A stretch of 64,000 nt of DNA from Saprospiraceae bacterium (GCA_016718205.1 JADKEB010000037.1:1-64000), one strand, 5' to 3'. Positions 37,208-47,623 are shown, numbered from the stretch's first letter. The notes: generated from the sequence alone by a model not told the origin. Numbers and translations: made by a program.

Positions 37208-37696
37208 TCAGTTACAATTTAAAGTGATCGGAGGTGTGGTCACTGTATTAGAGGTGTTTCCTGCTCGATCTGTTATATAAATCTCCATTGAAAGATCATT
37301 TTTGGGGAATTGAGGCACCTTTGAGCAAGGTGGGATACCTGATGCAGGAGGAAATACACAGCAGGTCGTCAAAAATAAAATGTTTATTTTTCCAGAAACT
37401 CCATTCTTTGTACCTTCCAGAGGTATGAAAGGTGCTTTGTATGGTCTCAAAATTTGATTAGTACGCAGGTCTTTTACAAAAATATTGGACTCTTTGTTTT
37501 TGTCTTCAGTTCCAAAATCACCATCTCCATCCATAAATTTTAATGTCATCAATAATGTGTCACCGCCAATATCACCCTGGTTTAAAGTGTTTTTTGAAAA
37601 TCCTACAAACTCTAGTGATGGTATATCAGAATACTCTGCCGGCTTCACACATGTGATCATTGAACTCACAATAATTATCAGGACAGCATATCTCAT
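37208..37696 (-). CDS. Putative lipoprotein
   Basis: About 162 residues from ATG 37696; a start three codons upstream is possible. The signal (MRYAVLIIIVSSMITC) ends in a lipobox Cys at 16. The mature part has an Ig-like beta pattern with FMDGDGDFGTED, a calcium-binding-like loop, and four more cysteines (TTCC, PPCSK, LNCN). Such lipoproteins are common near Bacteroidota outer-membrane systems. The gene is divergent from the LuxE-like gene. Confidence 0.65.
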   Translation of the reverse strand: MRYAVLIIIVSSMITCVKPAEYSDIPSLEFVGFSKNTLNQGDIGGDTLLMTLKFMDGDGDFGTEDKNKESNIFVKDLRTNQILRPYKAPFIPLEGTKNGVSGKINILFLTTCCVFPPASGIPPCSKVPQFPKNDLSMEIYITDRAGNTSNTVTTPPITLNCN

Positions 37697-37756
37697 TTGT
37701 AGCAAATTATAAAAAAAAGAGTTTATTTTGTGTTTTCATAAAAGTATTCTTACTCT

Positions 37757-38785
37757 ATGACCTTTGAATTTGAGCAAAACAGGGAATATTTATTCCAACA
37801 ATATAATCACATTCCCTGCATGTCCAATATTGAATATCAACAATTTATCTTAGATCTTTTCAGATTCCAACACAAATATAATCCAATTTACGGGGAATTC
37901 TGTACAAATATAGGATTTTTTGATGTAAATAATGTTACTCCTGACACTATTCCCTATCTGCCCATTTCCGCTTTTAAACATCACGAAGTTAAAACAGGCT
38001 TATATGATGCCGAAAAGATTTTTACCAGTAGCGGAACCACATCTGCACAACCTTCATGCCATCATGTCAGAGATATCCGTCATTACCTGTCCAACACTGA
38101 AAAAATATGGAACATCCATTTTAATCAAGTAGAAAGTTATTGCTTTCTGGCCCTTTTGCCAGGCTACTTAGAAAGAACAGGCTCATCTTTAATCAGTATG
38201 GCAGAATACTTTATTACCAAATCAAAATATCCTGAAAGCGGATTTTATCTGAGAGAATATGACAGACTTTACGCGTCATTGCTTCATTGTAAAACCAATA
38301 ATATACCAACCGTCCTGATAGGTGTATCTCATGCCCTGATTGATTTTGGAGAATCTCACCCTATGCATTTTAATGATTTAATCATCATTGAAACCGGAGG
38401 CATGAAAGGAACTCGCAAAGAGATCACCAAAGCAGCATTACATTCTATCATTACACAGCATTTTGGTACAACAAATGTGTATTCAGAATATGGAATGACA
38501 GAATTGCTGTCTCAGGCTTATACTTTTCAAAATACAAAATTCAGACCCAATCCTTACTTGAATCTGACCATAAAACAACTCAATGACCCACTAACGGATG
38601 AAAAATTATCAAAACCCGGAATCATTTGTATTGGGGATCTGGCAAACATAGACAGTTGCGCTTTCATTCAGACTGAAGATATGGGAATAAAATATGCTGA
38701 TGGAAGTTTTGAAATTTCAGGAAGGATAGATGCTGCTGAATGGAGAGGCTGCAATCTGCTACTTCAGGAACTTGGCATACATTGA
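37757..38785 (+). CDS. LuxE-like acyl-protein synthetase (ANL superfamily)
   Basis: 342 residues. FTSSGTTSAQPS (about 94-105) is the P-loop-like A3 motif of adenylating enzymes, and VYSEYGMTELLSQAY the A5 motif. The fold group activates fatty acids as acyl-AMP and passes them to a protein thiol or carrier. The length fits LuxE rather than full acyl-CoA synthetases. No luciferase genes are present. Its end overlaps only the untranslated upstream part of the S58 peptidase frame, and the peptidase ATG is 32 bases beyond. Confidence 0.8.
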   Translation: MTFEFEQNREYLFQQYNHIPCMSNIEYQQFILDLFRFQHKYNPIYGEFCTNIGFFDVNNVTPDTIPYLPISAFKHHEVKTGLYDAEKIFTSSGTTSAQPSCHHVRDIRHYLSNTEKIWNIHFNQVESYCFLALLPGYLERTGSSLISMAEYFITKSKYPESGFYLREYDRLYASLLHCKTNNIPTVLIGVSHALIDFGESHPMHFNDLIIIETGGMKGTRKEITKAALHSIITQHFGTTNVYSEYGMTELLSQAYTFQNTKFRPNPYLNLTIKQLNDPLTDEKLSKPGIICIGDLANIDSCAFIQTEDMGIKYADGSFEISGRIDAAEWRGCNLLLQELGIH

Positions 38786-38817
38786 CCAAGATACATGACT
38801 TAAAAACGAATGTTAAT

Positions 38818-39936
38818 ATGTCCAGAATTATTTTTTTTATTTACCTTTTTTTATTTACAAATATGATAATGGGTCAAAAATTAAGAGCCAGGGACTATAA
38901 TATTCCATTCGGCATTTTACCAACGGGAAAACTCAATGCCATCACAGATGTTTCAGGAGTAAAAGTAGGCCATGTGACAAAAATAGAAGGTGAATGTATC
39001 AGAACAGGTGTGACGGCTATTTTGCCATATGACGGCAATGTATTTCAAAACAAAGTTCCGGCAGCTGTATTTGTGGGAAATGGTTTTGGCAAACTTGCCG
39101 GAAGTACACAGATAAAGGAATTGGGTACATTGGAGAGTCCTGTTATTCTGACCAACACCTTAAGCGTTGCTGCAGGAATGCAAGGGATCATTCAATACAC
39201 TTTGGACCTACCCGGTAATGAAAAAGTAAAATCACTCAATGCTGTAGTGGGTGAGACCAATGATGGTTATCTCAATGATATAAGAGGCATGCATATACGA
39301 TCTTCAGATGTTGTCCAGGCTATCAGGAATGCAACATCGGGCCCTGTAGATGAAGGAAATGTAGGTGCCGGAACCGGTACAGTATGTTTTGGCTGGAAAG
39401 GTGGAATCGGGTCTGCATCCCGAAAACTACCGGAAAGTTTAGGTGGCTACACGGTCGGTGTATTGGTTCAAACAAATTTTGGCGGAAACCTTCAGATAGC
39501 AGGAATGCCGGCAGGTAAAATTTTGGGTAAATACAGCTTTCAGGATAACCTGAAAAATGCCGATGGATCTTGCATGATTGTAGTGGCTACTGACGCCCCT
39601 GTACTGGAAAGAAATCTGGAGAGAATCGCTCAAAGGGCAATGATGGGTCTTGCTAAAACAGGCGGAATAGCTTCAAATGGTTCAGGTGACTACGTCATAG
39701 CATTCAGTACTGCTGAAAACCTGCGACAGGCTCACCAAACCAAAAAACTGGAATTGAATACCGTTGCAGTGTTGAATAATAATGACATGAGTCAGTTATT
39801 TCTTGCCACCATTGAAGCCACTGAAGAAGCCATAATCAATTCACTCTTTGCAGCGGAGACTATGACAGGTGTGGATGGTAATATCGTTGAAAAAATTCCT
39901 GTCGATAAAATTATTTTGTGGTTTAGTAAAAAATGA
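38818..39936 (+). CDS. Secreted S58/DmpA-family aminopeptidase
   Basis: About 372 residues from ATG 38818, which gives a signal peptide (to about residue 19). A longer frame from 38740 overlaps the upstream gene and is rejected. NAITDVSGVKVGH, GAGTGTVCFGWKGGIG, VGVLVQTNFGG and ADGSCMIVVATDAP mark DmpA/BapA N-terminal nucleophile hydrolases. The Ser in DGS (about 251) is the predicted self-cleavage and catalytic residue. They release D-amino acids or beta-amino acids from peptides. A periplasmic location is expected. Confidence 0.88.
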   Translation: MSRIIFFIYLFLFTNMIMGQKLRARDYNIPFGILPTGKLNAITDVSGVKVGHVTKIEGECIRTGVTAILPYDGNVFQNKVPAAVFVGNGFGKLAGSTQIKELGTLESPVILTNTLSVAAGMQGIIQYTLDLPGNEKVKSLNAVVGETNDGYLNDIRGMHIRSSDVVQAIRNATSGPVDEGNVGAGTGTVCFGWKGGIGSASRKLPESLGGYTVGVLVQTNFGGNLQIAGMPAGKILGKYSFQDNLKNADGSCMIVVATDAPVLERNLERIAQRAMMGLAKTGGIASNGSGDYVIAFSTAENLRQAHQTKKLELNTVAVLNNNDMSQLFLATIEATEEAIINSLFAAETMTGVDGNIVEKIPVDKIILWFSKK

Positions 39937-40058
39937 TCAAAATTTAGTTGCTTCATTAATTATCTGTTAATTATTCGAGTACAAATTATAATTATATTTC
40001 ATATGTTATTCATAAAAAAACATTACATTTTCGATTAGGAAATCCACATTTTTATCGT

Positions 40059-40066
40059 TACATTTG
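40059..40066 (+). promoter_or_regulatory. -7 promoter box before the BNR protein leader
   Basis: TACATTTG matches TAnnTTTG and lies 106 bases before ATG 40173. A terminator hairpin lies between box and gene. Confidence 0.4.
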
Positions 40067-40112
40067 TATCAGGGAAATACTGTTTCTCATTTAAGTGCTG
40101 TTTAGTTGATTT

Positions 40113-40144
40113 AGTCCGACCCCAAAAATCGTCGGACTTTTTTT
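40113..40144 (+). terminator. Terminator hairpin in the leader of the BNR gene
   Basis: A perfect 8-bp GC-rich stem agtccgac / gtcggact with a 10-base loop is followed by a T7 run. It may end the S58 peptidase transcript or act as an attenuator, since a promoter box lies upstream at 40059 and the gene starts 29 bases after. Confidence 0.75.
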
Positions 40145-40172
40145 ATGCGTACATAACTTTAAATTCTACTTT

Positions 40173-42749
40173 ATGAAAATCCTGATAATTACTTTACTTT
40201 GCGTGACTTCATTTATTTCATCTTTGTCGAGCCAATCATGGTTAAGAAATGATGGGTATCAGGATTATGAAGAACAAATCATTCATTTTAACGAATACTG
40301 GAAAGACCAAACTCCCGGCAAAGGGGAAGGTTACAATCAATTCAGAAGATTTGAACACTTCTATGAATCTCGCATCACAGAAAATGGTAAACTTCCTTCC
40401 GCTGATATCAATTTTAAAACATGGGAAACTCACTTAAAACATCATAAATACCCAGGATCGAGAAACAGCCAATCTAATTGGTTGCCTTCAGGTCCAAGTG
40501 CTCCATCCAATGCCGCACCTTATCAGAATGTAGGAAGGGTAAATTGTATGGCTTTTCATCCTACCAATCCAAATATTCTATGGGTTGGCACTCCTGCAGG
40601 AGGTATCTGGAAGACTACTAATCATGGAGACTCATGGATTCCAATGACAGACAATATGCCCAATTTGGGTGTTTCATCTATAGTCGTTGATCCGGCAAAC
40701 CCTGAAGTTATCTACTGGGCCACAGGTGATGGAGACGGGCGAAATACGTTTACAATAGGAGTTCTAAAATCCATCAATGGCGGTGCTACCTGGAATACCA
40801 CAGGATTTACTTCACTTTTGTCCACTCAGCATAGAATATTTAAGATGGTGATGCATCCTACTGACCGCAATACACTGCTTATAGCTACAACAAATGGTAT
40901 CTGGAAAACAACCAATGGTGGAGCAAACTGGACACAAACAGTCGCAAGCTGGTGGCCTGATATAGAGTATCACCCAACAAATCCATCCATCATGTATGCT
41001 ACAGGCTGGTTTAATAACGGAACATCCAAATTATATATTTCAACAAATGGAGGTACTTCTTGGGTGGCAAAGGCAAATATTTCAACCAATCTTGGAAGAA
41101 TAGCCATCGCCGTACATCCTGCAAATCCTGACAGAGTAATAGCTATCTGCACAAGACAAGACAATGGAGGATTGGAAGGAATATATGAAAGTAATGATTT
41201 AGCTGAAACTTTTCAAAAAATTTATGCTGTAGATAATGCTGAACAAAATATCCATGGGTCTTATTTCACCGGTAGTAATGTAAGTACCAAAGGTCAAGGT
41301 GGTTACAACAACGCCTTTATTATCAATCCTAATAATCCGCAAGAACTCTTTGTAGGCGGAGTTAACACATGGAAGAGTCTTGATGGTGGTAAAACATGGA
41401 AGATCAATACCTATTGGGTAGGAAATTCGTCAGGGGTTCAGGTAGTACATGCTGACAAACACAATTTTTATTTCCATCCCTTGAATCAAAACCGCCTTTA
41501 TGACTGCAATGATGGAGGTCTTAATTACACTGATAACAATGGCAACAGCTGGGAAGATATATCTACAGGCCTGAACATCAGTCAGATATACAGAATAGGC
41601 ATCACTGAACAAAACAACAAGACTGTAATGGCAGGACTTCAGGATAATGGATCCAAGGACTTTACTAACGGTCGCTGGACAGATGTATGGGGTGGCGATG
41701 GTATGCAGTGCAATATTGATCCCGCCAACTCAAATATTAAATATGCAATTACTCAAAATGCCGGCAGTATGGCACGAACATCCAATAATTGGGCTACCAA
41801 AAGTAGTATCTTAGGTTCTCATCCTGAACGTGACAAAGGTGCCTGGATCACGCCTTACATCCTTGCTCCTCATAATCCAAAAAGGATTTACATAGGGATG
41901 AAAGGATTTTATAAAACGGATAATAATGGTGCCTCATGGGAGAAACTTTGTGACTCACTACCATCGGGTCTTCAATTTAGGCATATAGTGACACACCCAC
42001 TAGATACTATGACATTTTTTGCATCTACAAGCTTTGTTGTATTTAAGTCTTCAGATGGCGGCAGTACCTGGACACAAGTCGTTAATACAAGTCCAAGAGT
42101 GATCACCTCACTAAAAATACACGAAAAAGATCCGTCAAAAATGTACATGACCCAAGGCAATTATACAGCCGGCCAGCATGTATTTCAATCCATTGATAGT
42201 GGCAACACATGGTCCAATATCACATTCAATTTACCCAATATACCAGCAAATACCATTGCTGTGCATAAAGAAAATGATGCCATTTTCGTTGGAACAGACC
42301 TTGGTGTCTATCTTAAAACGGACAAATCCAATGATTGGATTTTGTACAGCAATAATCTTCCAAATACCATCGTCAATGACCTTAAAATCAATTATACAGC
42401 CAAAACACTTTGGGCAGGTACATATGGAAGAGGTCTATGGAGCACGATCATGCAGTTCAGCTCTGATACAAAAAATGAGAATAACATTGATGGACAGCCG
42501 CTAGTATTTCCCAATCCCGGAAAGGGCGAACTGAAGATTCATTATACATTAAAGCAAGCATCCGAAGTTTCTCTGACTATCATTGATATTCAAGGAAGAA
42601 TCATCTCTGTGGACAATTTGGGGAGCCAAAGTCCTGGCAAACAAACCAACAGGCTCAGAACATCAGAAATGCAAGATGGAATGTATTTTGTAAAATTGTC
42701 TGCAGGGAACCATCAGTCAGTTATAAAAGTGATAGTATCCGGTCTTTGA
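40173..42749 (+). CDS. Secreted BNR/sortilin-like repeat protein with T9SS sorting domain
   Basis: 858 residues. Signal peptide (about 1-20), then at least ten BNR/Asp-box repeats (for example SINGGATWN, TTNGGANWT, SLDGGKTWK, SSDGGSTWT) that build one or two beta-propellers as in VPS10/sortilin and some glycosidases. The last 80 residues (VFPNPGKGELKIHY to the end, with GMYFVKL) are a type A T9SS C-terminal sorting domain, so the protein crosses the outer membrane by type IX secretion. No catalytic residues were identified; substrate binding or adhesion is likely. Confidence 0.88.
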   Translation: MKILIITLLCVTSFISSLSSQSWLRNDGYQDYEEQIIHFNEYWKDQTPGKGEGYNQFRRFEHFYESRITENGKLPSADINFKTWETHLKHHKYPGSRNSQSNWLPSGPSAPSNAAPYQNVGRVNCMAFHPTNPNILWVGTPAGGIWKTTNHGDSWIPMTDNMPNLGVSSIVVDPANPEVIYWATGDGDGRNTFTIGVLKSINGGATWNTTGFTSLLSTQHRIFKMVMHPTDRNTLLIATTNGIWKTTNGGANWTQTVASWWPDIEYHPTNPSIMYATGWFNNGTSKLYISTNGGTSWVAKANISTNLGRIAIAVHPANPDRVIAICTRQDNGGLEGIYESNDLAETFQKIYAVDNAEQNIHGSYFTGSNVSTKGQGGYNNAFIINPNNPQELFVGGVNTWKSLDGGKTWKINTYWVGNSSGVQVVHADKHNFYFHPLNQNRLYDCNDGGLNYTDNNGNSWEDISTGLNISQIYRIGITEQNNKTVMAGLQDNGSKDFTNGRWTDVWGGDGMQCNIDPANSNIKYAITQNAGSMARTSNNWATKSSILGSHPERDKGAWITPYILAPHNPKRIYIGMKGFYKTDNNGASWEKLCDSLPSGLQFRHIVTHPLDTMTFFASTSFVVFKSSDGGSTWTQVVNTSPRVITSLKIHEKDPSKMYMTQGNYTAGQHVFQSIDSGNTWSNITFNLPNIPANTIAVHKENDAIFVGTDLGVYLKTDKSNDWILYSNNLPNTIVNDLKINYTAKTLWAGTYGRGLWSTIMQFSSDTKNENNIDGQPLVFPNPGKGELKIHYTLKQASEVSLTIIDIQGRIISVDNLGSQSPGKQTNRLRTSEMQDGMYFVKLSAGNHQSVIKVIVSGL

Positions 42750-42841
42750 TGAATTGTTAAATAATGTTATTTTGATAAAATATTAAGATTTTAAGGAACA
42801 ATTAGCTGAAGATTTTCGTTCTCTTCATCACAGACTAAATT

Positions 42842-43212
42842 GGGGATGACTGGTATCGACAGGAAAGAATATCGGTTTGTAAGCATGTCGGAGCAAGATT
42901 GTTCACTCCGTTATCAAATGATGATCAAAACACAAATGGCGATAATAACTTCGCATTAGCTGCGTAATCCAGGATTACAAAGCTTTTAGTGCCGCCCGGA
43001 TGACGTCCGATATATGCCGGTAGCCGCACTTCAACCAACCCGCGGACTAGGTGAGTGAGATGCTTCGATCACAATCCGAAAACACAGAAGATAAGATGAA
43101 GGCGCCGTGGGCTTCTGTACCTGCCCGATTCCTAAAATCCGAACAGAAGATAAACATGTAGAAGGCATTCAGTTGCTTTGTCTGGACCAGGGTTCGAGTC
43201 CCTGCATCTCCA
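42842..43212 (+). ncRNA. ssrA: Transfer-messenger RNA (tmRNA)
   Basis: The 5' end GGGGATGAC and 3' end CATCTCC-A form the acceptor stem, with the T-arm GGTTCGAGTCCC just before. The reading frame at 42935-42967 encodes NGDNNFALAA then TAA; the resume codon may be AAT or the GGC after it. CCA is not encoded. It releases stalled ribosomes and tags the peptides for proteolysis, working with SmpB. Length about 371 bases and a strong terminator follow. Confidence 0.93.
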
Positions 43213-43213
43213 C

Positions 43214-43250
43214 AAAAAGGCTTGTAATCAATTGTATTACAGGCCTTTTT
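43214..43250 (+). terminator. Terminator of ssrA
   Basis: aaaaaggc, tgtaat and their complements attaca, gccttttt make a 14-bp stem with one mismatch and a short loop, followed by the T-run. Confidence 0.75.
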
Positions 43251-43377
43251 AAATTATACATTTATATTATTTGTTTTTCTCAATATTTTTTACATTTTTT
43301 GATTTTAGCAAAAAAGACGTGCAGTTGCTGTCAAATCACAATTACTTTATGTTACTTTGCACTTCAATTGATATTAA

Positions 43378-44142
43378 ATGATCCTTATTACAAATGATGA
43401 TGGCATAGTAGCTCCCGGCATTAGAGCACTGGTAGAAGTAGCTTCAAAATTTGGAGAAGTTATAGTGGTAGCACCCGACTCTCCGCAGTCCGGACAAGGA
43501 CATGCCATCACCATCAATCAGCCGCTAAAACTCAGAAAAGTCAATATTTTTCCCGGAATAGACTCTTATGAGTGTTCGGGCACACCGGTGGATTGTGTCA
43601 AACTTGCCAAAAACGTTTTGATGAAAGATAAAAAAATAGATCTTTGTCTTTCAGGCATCAATCACGGGGCCAATGCCTCTATCAATATCATATATTCGGG
43701 CACTATGTCAGCAGCTATGGAAGCCAGTCTCGAAAAAATAGATTCTATTGGCTTTTCCTTACTGGATATGAGCTTTGATGCCGATTTTTCAGCTGCTAAA
43801 CACTATGCAGAAAAAATCATCAACTCTGTCCTGAAAAATCCTATGAATGGATGCAAACTGCTGAATGTCAATATTCCTTCAGGAAAACTTGAAGATATAA
43901 ATGGTATCAAAGTGTGTCGGCAGGGAGATGGCACCTGGATCGAAGAATTTCAGGAAGGAACTGATCCAAGGGGTGAAAAATACTATTGGCTCACCGGAAA
44001 GTTTGTTTCATTCGAGCCCGAACATATGGATGATCACGATATTATCGCACTTAAAAGCAAATATGTATCAGTAGTCCCTTCAAACCACGATCTGACACAT
44101 CATACTGCCATCAAGGACTTTAAATATATGGAAACATTATAA
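43378..44142 (+). CDS. surE: 5'-nucleotidase SurE
   Basis: 254 residues. The N-terminal metal site ITNDDGIVAPG, VVAPDSPQSGQGHAIT, CSGTPVDCVKL and the SGINHGANA loop identify SurE, which dephosphorylates nucleoside monophosphates in the cytosol under stress. A weak -7-like box (TTACTTTG at 43352) precedes it. A small membrane gene follows after four bases, then lpxB. Confidence 0.93.
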   Translation: MILITNDDGIVAPGIRALVEVASKFGEVIVVAPDSPQSGQGHAITINQPLKLRKVNIFPGIDSYECSGTPVDCVKLAKNVLMKDKKIDLCLSGINHGANASINIIYSGTMSAAMEASLEKIDSIGFSLLDMSFDADFSAAKHYAEKIINSVLKNPMNGCKLLNVNIPSGKLEDINGIKVCRQGDGTWIEEFQEGTDPRGEKYYWLTGKFVSFEPEHMDDHDIIALKSKYVSVVPSNHDLTHHTAIKDFKYMETL

Positions 44143-44146
44143 TGCA

Positions 44147-44449
44147 ATGGAAAAAAATTCATTATTGATGGGATTGGTGCTGGGGTGCATTACACCAGTG
44201 TTGGGGTTTGTGGTGGTGGAATTTTTATTTGAGCAATTGACTGTGTGGGGCTTCATGGATGAAGTCACATCCAGTTCTGCTTCCAGAAGATTTAGAACAA
44301 CAGCATTGATCGCGATATGTACTATCCTCATACCTTTCAATGTTGCTGTTTCCAAAAAATGGGATCAAACTGTAAGAGGTATGGTCTTCCCTACCCTGAT
44401 TTATGCCGGAGCTTGGGTGTATAAATTTTACATGGAATTAATCAATTGA
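44147..44449 (+). CDS. Small membrane protein of unknown function
   Basis: 100 residues with three likely helices (about 6-28, 50-64 and 80-95). No motif. It lies between surE and lpxB with a four-base gap before and a TTGA overlap with lpxB after (44446-44449), so it is an operon member and may serve lipid A or envelope work. Confidence 0.65.
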   Translation: MEKNSLLMGLVLGCITPVLGFVVVEFLFEQLTVWGFMDEVTSSSASRRFRTTALIAICTILIPFNVAVSKKWDQTVRGMVFPTLIYAGAWVYKFYMELIN

Positions 44450-45561
44450 CGGTGAAATACTATCTGATTGCAGGCGAAGCGTCCGGAGATCTCCATGGGT
44501 CAAATCTTATAAAAAAACTTAAATATTTCGATGTTCATAGCCAGATCCGCTGCTGGGGAGGAGAAAAAATGGCGGATGCAGGTGGTGACCTGGTGATGCA
44601 TTATAAAAACCTTGCTTTTATGGGTTTTGTAGAAGTCATCAAAAATATCCGAACTATACTCTCGTTGATGAGCTATTGCAAAAAAGACATTTTGAATTTT
44701 CAACCAGATGTGCTGGTCCTTATAGATTATCCGGGATTCAACCTTAGAATAGCAAAATGGGCCAAAAAACATGGAATAAAAGTGGTGTACTATATCACTC
44801 CACAGGTGTGGGCATGGCATAAAAGCAGGGTTCATGATCTCGGCGGATATACTGACCTTCTCATAGTAATTCTTCCATTTGAGCCTGATTTTTTCCATAA
44901 GTATGGATACAAAACGCTCTATGCAGGACATCCGCTGCTGGATGCTATCAATGACTTCACCCCTGATGCTGGGACGCTTGAAACTTTAAGGGGAGGAAAA
45001 GAAATCCTTGCATTATTGCCAGGAAGCAGAAAACAGGAAATCAATACCATGCTGCCTATCTTGCTGGAGGCATGTAAGGATTCATCATACCACATTGTCA
45101 TCGCTGCTGCCCCTTCAGTGGATGATGTTTTTCTTGAAAAAATAATCCGCAATGCCGGCCTTTCTACGGCACCAACTATAATAAAAAATCAAACCTATAC
45201 CATACTCACAGAAGCTTCGTTCGCTTTTGTAAGTTCCGGCACTGCTACACTTGAGACTGCACTGTTTGATGTGCCGCAAATCGTTTGTTATAAGGGAAAC
45301 TTCATCTCTTATCATATCGCAAAAAGACTTATCGACCTGAAATACATATCTTTAGTCAATCTCATCGCAGATAAAGAAGTCGTAAAAGAATTAATTCAAA
45401 ATGAATTAACTAAAGAAAGCCTCATCAAAGAACTTGAAAATCTGAAGATTCGATGTGAAGATATTCAAAAAGAGTATAAGGCTATCAAAACATTGCTTGG
45501 AGAAAAAGGAGCATCAGAAAAGGCAGCAAAAGCGATTTTTAAGTTGACTTCTGATGGCTAA
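44446..45561 (+). CDS. lpxB: Lipid-A-disaccharide synthase
   Basis: 371 residues; start TTG 44446, or GTG 44452 as an alternative. YLIAGEASGDLHG at the N-terminus, ITPQVWAWHKSR and LLPGSRKQEI are LpxB hallmarks (GT19 family). It joins UDP-diacylglucosamine and lipid X into the lipid A disaccharide at the inner membrane. SSGTATLE near residue 265 is the sugar-nucleotide site. Its translation is coupled to the small membrane gene. Confidence 0.93.
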   Translation: MTVKYYLIAGEASGDLHGSNLIKKLKYFDVHSQIRCWGGEKMADAGGDLVMHYKNLAFMGFVEVIKNIRTILSLMSYCKKDILNFQPDVLVLIDYPGFNLRIAKWAKKHGIKVVYYITPQVWAWHKSRVHDLGGYTDLLIVILPFEPDFFHKYGYKTLYAGHPLLDAINDFTPDAGTLETLRGGKEILALLPGSRKQEINTMLPILLEACKDSSYHIVIAAAPSVDDVFLEKIIRNAGLSTAPTIIKNQTYTILTEASFAFVSSGTATLETALFDVPQIVCYKGNFISYHIAKRLIDLKYISLVNLIADKEVVKELIQNELTKESLIKELENLKIRCEDIQKEYKAIKTLLGEKGASEKAAKAIFKLTSDG

Positions 45562-45705
45562 GGTTTTCAGATTTGAATAGGAAGAGTTAAAGTTGAAGTA
45601 CCATTCAAGAAAGTTTATAAAATTATCGGGAGTGTAAAACCAAACCAACAGAAATTTTAAAATCATTAAACCATTATCTTTTACCAATAAATTGTGTTAA
45701 TACAT

Positions 45706-45713
45706 TACCTTTG
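45706..45713 (+). promoter_or_regulatory. -7 promoter box for ktrB-ktrA
   Basis: TACCTTTG (TAnnTTTG) lies 108 bases before ATG 45822. The leader has no strong hairpin. Confidence 0.4.
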
Positions 45714-45821
45714 CAGTTCCAACAAAATGAATTCCAAAATGCAATATAGTCATGCTATAATTCTTTTATTTAAATTAATTTGGATTAAGGACTTCAGAAT
45801 CTGTAGAATCAATTACCCGCT

Positions 45822-47610
45822 ATGATCAATGATTTCATAACTTTTGGCGATAAAAACTTCAGATTATTTACTAACCTAATCTTTTACTTTGCACTAATTA
45901 TTGGGCTAGGTCAAATTTTTGAAAGCGGCACAGAATTCATCAAAATTTCTGATTTTGAAATGATTTACAAACCACTTAATGTGATTTTTGCAGGAATGTC
46001 GGTTTTGATGAGCATATATCTTTATCTTATTACAACCAATTGGTACCTTAAAGTAGCACGGATTACATTTATACTGGTTTCAGGTTTCTACCTTGTTATT
46101 TCTTTAATTTGGTGGTTTAATCTTTTCTATAATGAATTTGATATTGCTGGATTTCGGTTATTTTTAGCTGTCTTCATCAGTTTTTTAGCCATTTCATTCA
46201 AAATCGCCAACCTTGGTAATTATAATATACATCCTGCTGTTTTATTTATTGTAAGTTTTGTTTTTTTGATACTATTCGGATCGATATGTCTGATGTTGCC
46301 TGCAGCTACTACAAAAGGTATTACTTTCATACAGGCATTATTTACCGCAACGAGTGCTGTAACCGTGACAGGCTTGGCCGTTATAGATACCGGCAAAGAT
46401 TATACTTTTTTTGGGCAAGTTGTTATACTTATTCTTATCCAGCTTGGCGGCTTAGGCGTTTTGACAGTGACCAATATATTTGCATTGATCTTCAAGTCTT
46501 CCACTAGTTTTCGCAACAGAGCTATGATGAGTGACCTGATAAAAGAGATGGGAAGTAAAAACACTTTCAGGAGTTTGTTTAAAGTAGTTATGCTAACATT
46601 CATAGTAGAAGGCTTTGGTGCTATTCTGATATATTTTAGTATCTCATCTGACGCCGTTTTTAATGGAAAATCTTTCTTTTTTTTCTGTATTTCATGCTGT
46701 GTCTGCATTTTGTAATGCCGGATTTTCCACTCTTTCGAGTTCTATTTATGAAGAATCTGTCAAGTACAATTATTTTTTACAATTGATTATTTGTTGGCTG
46801 ATCATAACCGGTGGAATCGGTTACATGGTCATGATCAACCATTACTACATAATCAGGAATTCATTCATGAATGTCATTTGTAAAATAAAATCTTTAGGCA
46901 TTGAGCGCAATTATACACCTGCCAGAAGCACCATTAATAGCAGAATCGTCGTAAGAACCACCATCATATTATTAGTATCAGGAACAATTCTTTTCATGAT
47001 CGCTGAGTACCACGGAACTTTGAGTGAGCACAGTTTATTTGGAAAGATTGTTGTATCATTATTCAATTCAACCACAGCGCGGACTGCAGGATTTAACAAT
47101 GTATATATGCCTCATTTGGGTATTCCTGCTGTCATGTTGCTCATGGCTTTGATGTGGATAGGAGCATCACCTGCTTCTACAGGAGGTGGTATTAAGACCA
47201 CAACATTTGCAGTAGCTTTGCTAAATCTGTGGAATCAAATCATAGGAAAAGAAAAACTTATTATTAGAAACAGAGAAATTCCGCCATCTACTATCAATCA
47301 GGTAAATGCTGTGATTCTTCTTTCTATTTTTGCTATCAGTACCGGTACTTTCATTATATCATTTTCCCATCCCGATGTTTTGTTTAAAGATATATTGTTT
47401 GAATGTATTTCAGCATATTCGACGGTTGGGTTGAGTGTTGGTATTACACCCGGTCTCGATAATACATCATTAATTGTTCTTATTTTACTAATGTTTTTAG
47501 GCAGAGTAAGTTTTTTGACCTTTTTAATAGGCATATTCAACACCCTCTCAAAACGTAAAGAATCAGGAATAGAACCATATTATCCAAAAGAAAATGTCTT
47601 TATAAACTAA
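45822..47610 (+). CDS. ktrB: TrkH/KtrB-type K+ transporter subunit (one frameshift)
   Basis: About 596 codons in two frames. The break sits in a T8 run near 46680 where T7 restores frame (GKSFFFSVFHAVS). Filter-like loops TSAVTVTGLAV, NAGFST, TARTAGFNN and AYSTVGLSVG carry the four selectivity Gly of the Trk/Ktr/HKT group. An extra N-terminal membrane domain of about 140 residues precedes the core. It imports K+, gated by the RCK subunit next door. This is the only frameshift seen between 26 and 64 kb. Confidence 0.85.
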
Positions 47611-47623
47611 ATAAGAATCCATC

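Noticed and set aside
43107..43397. A 96-codon frame
   Set aside because: It runs through the 3' part of tmRNA and its terminator.
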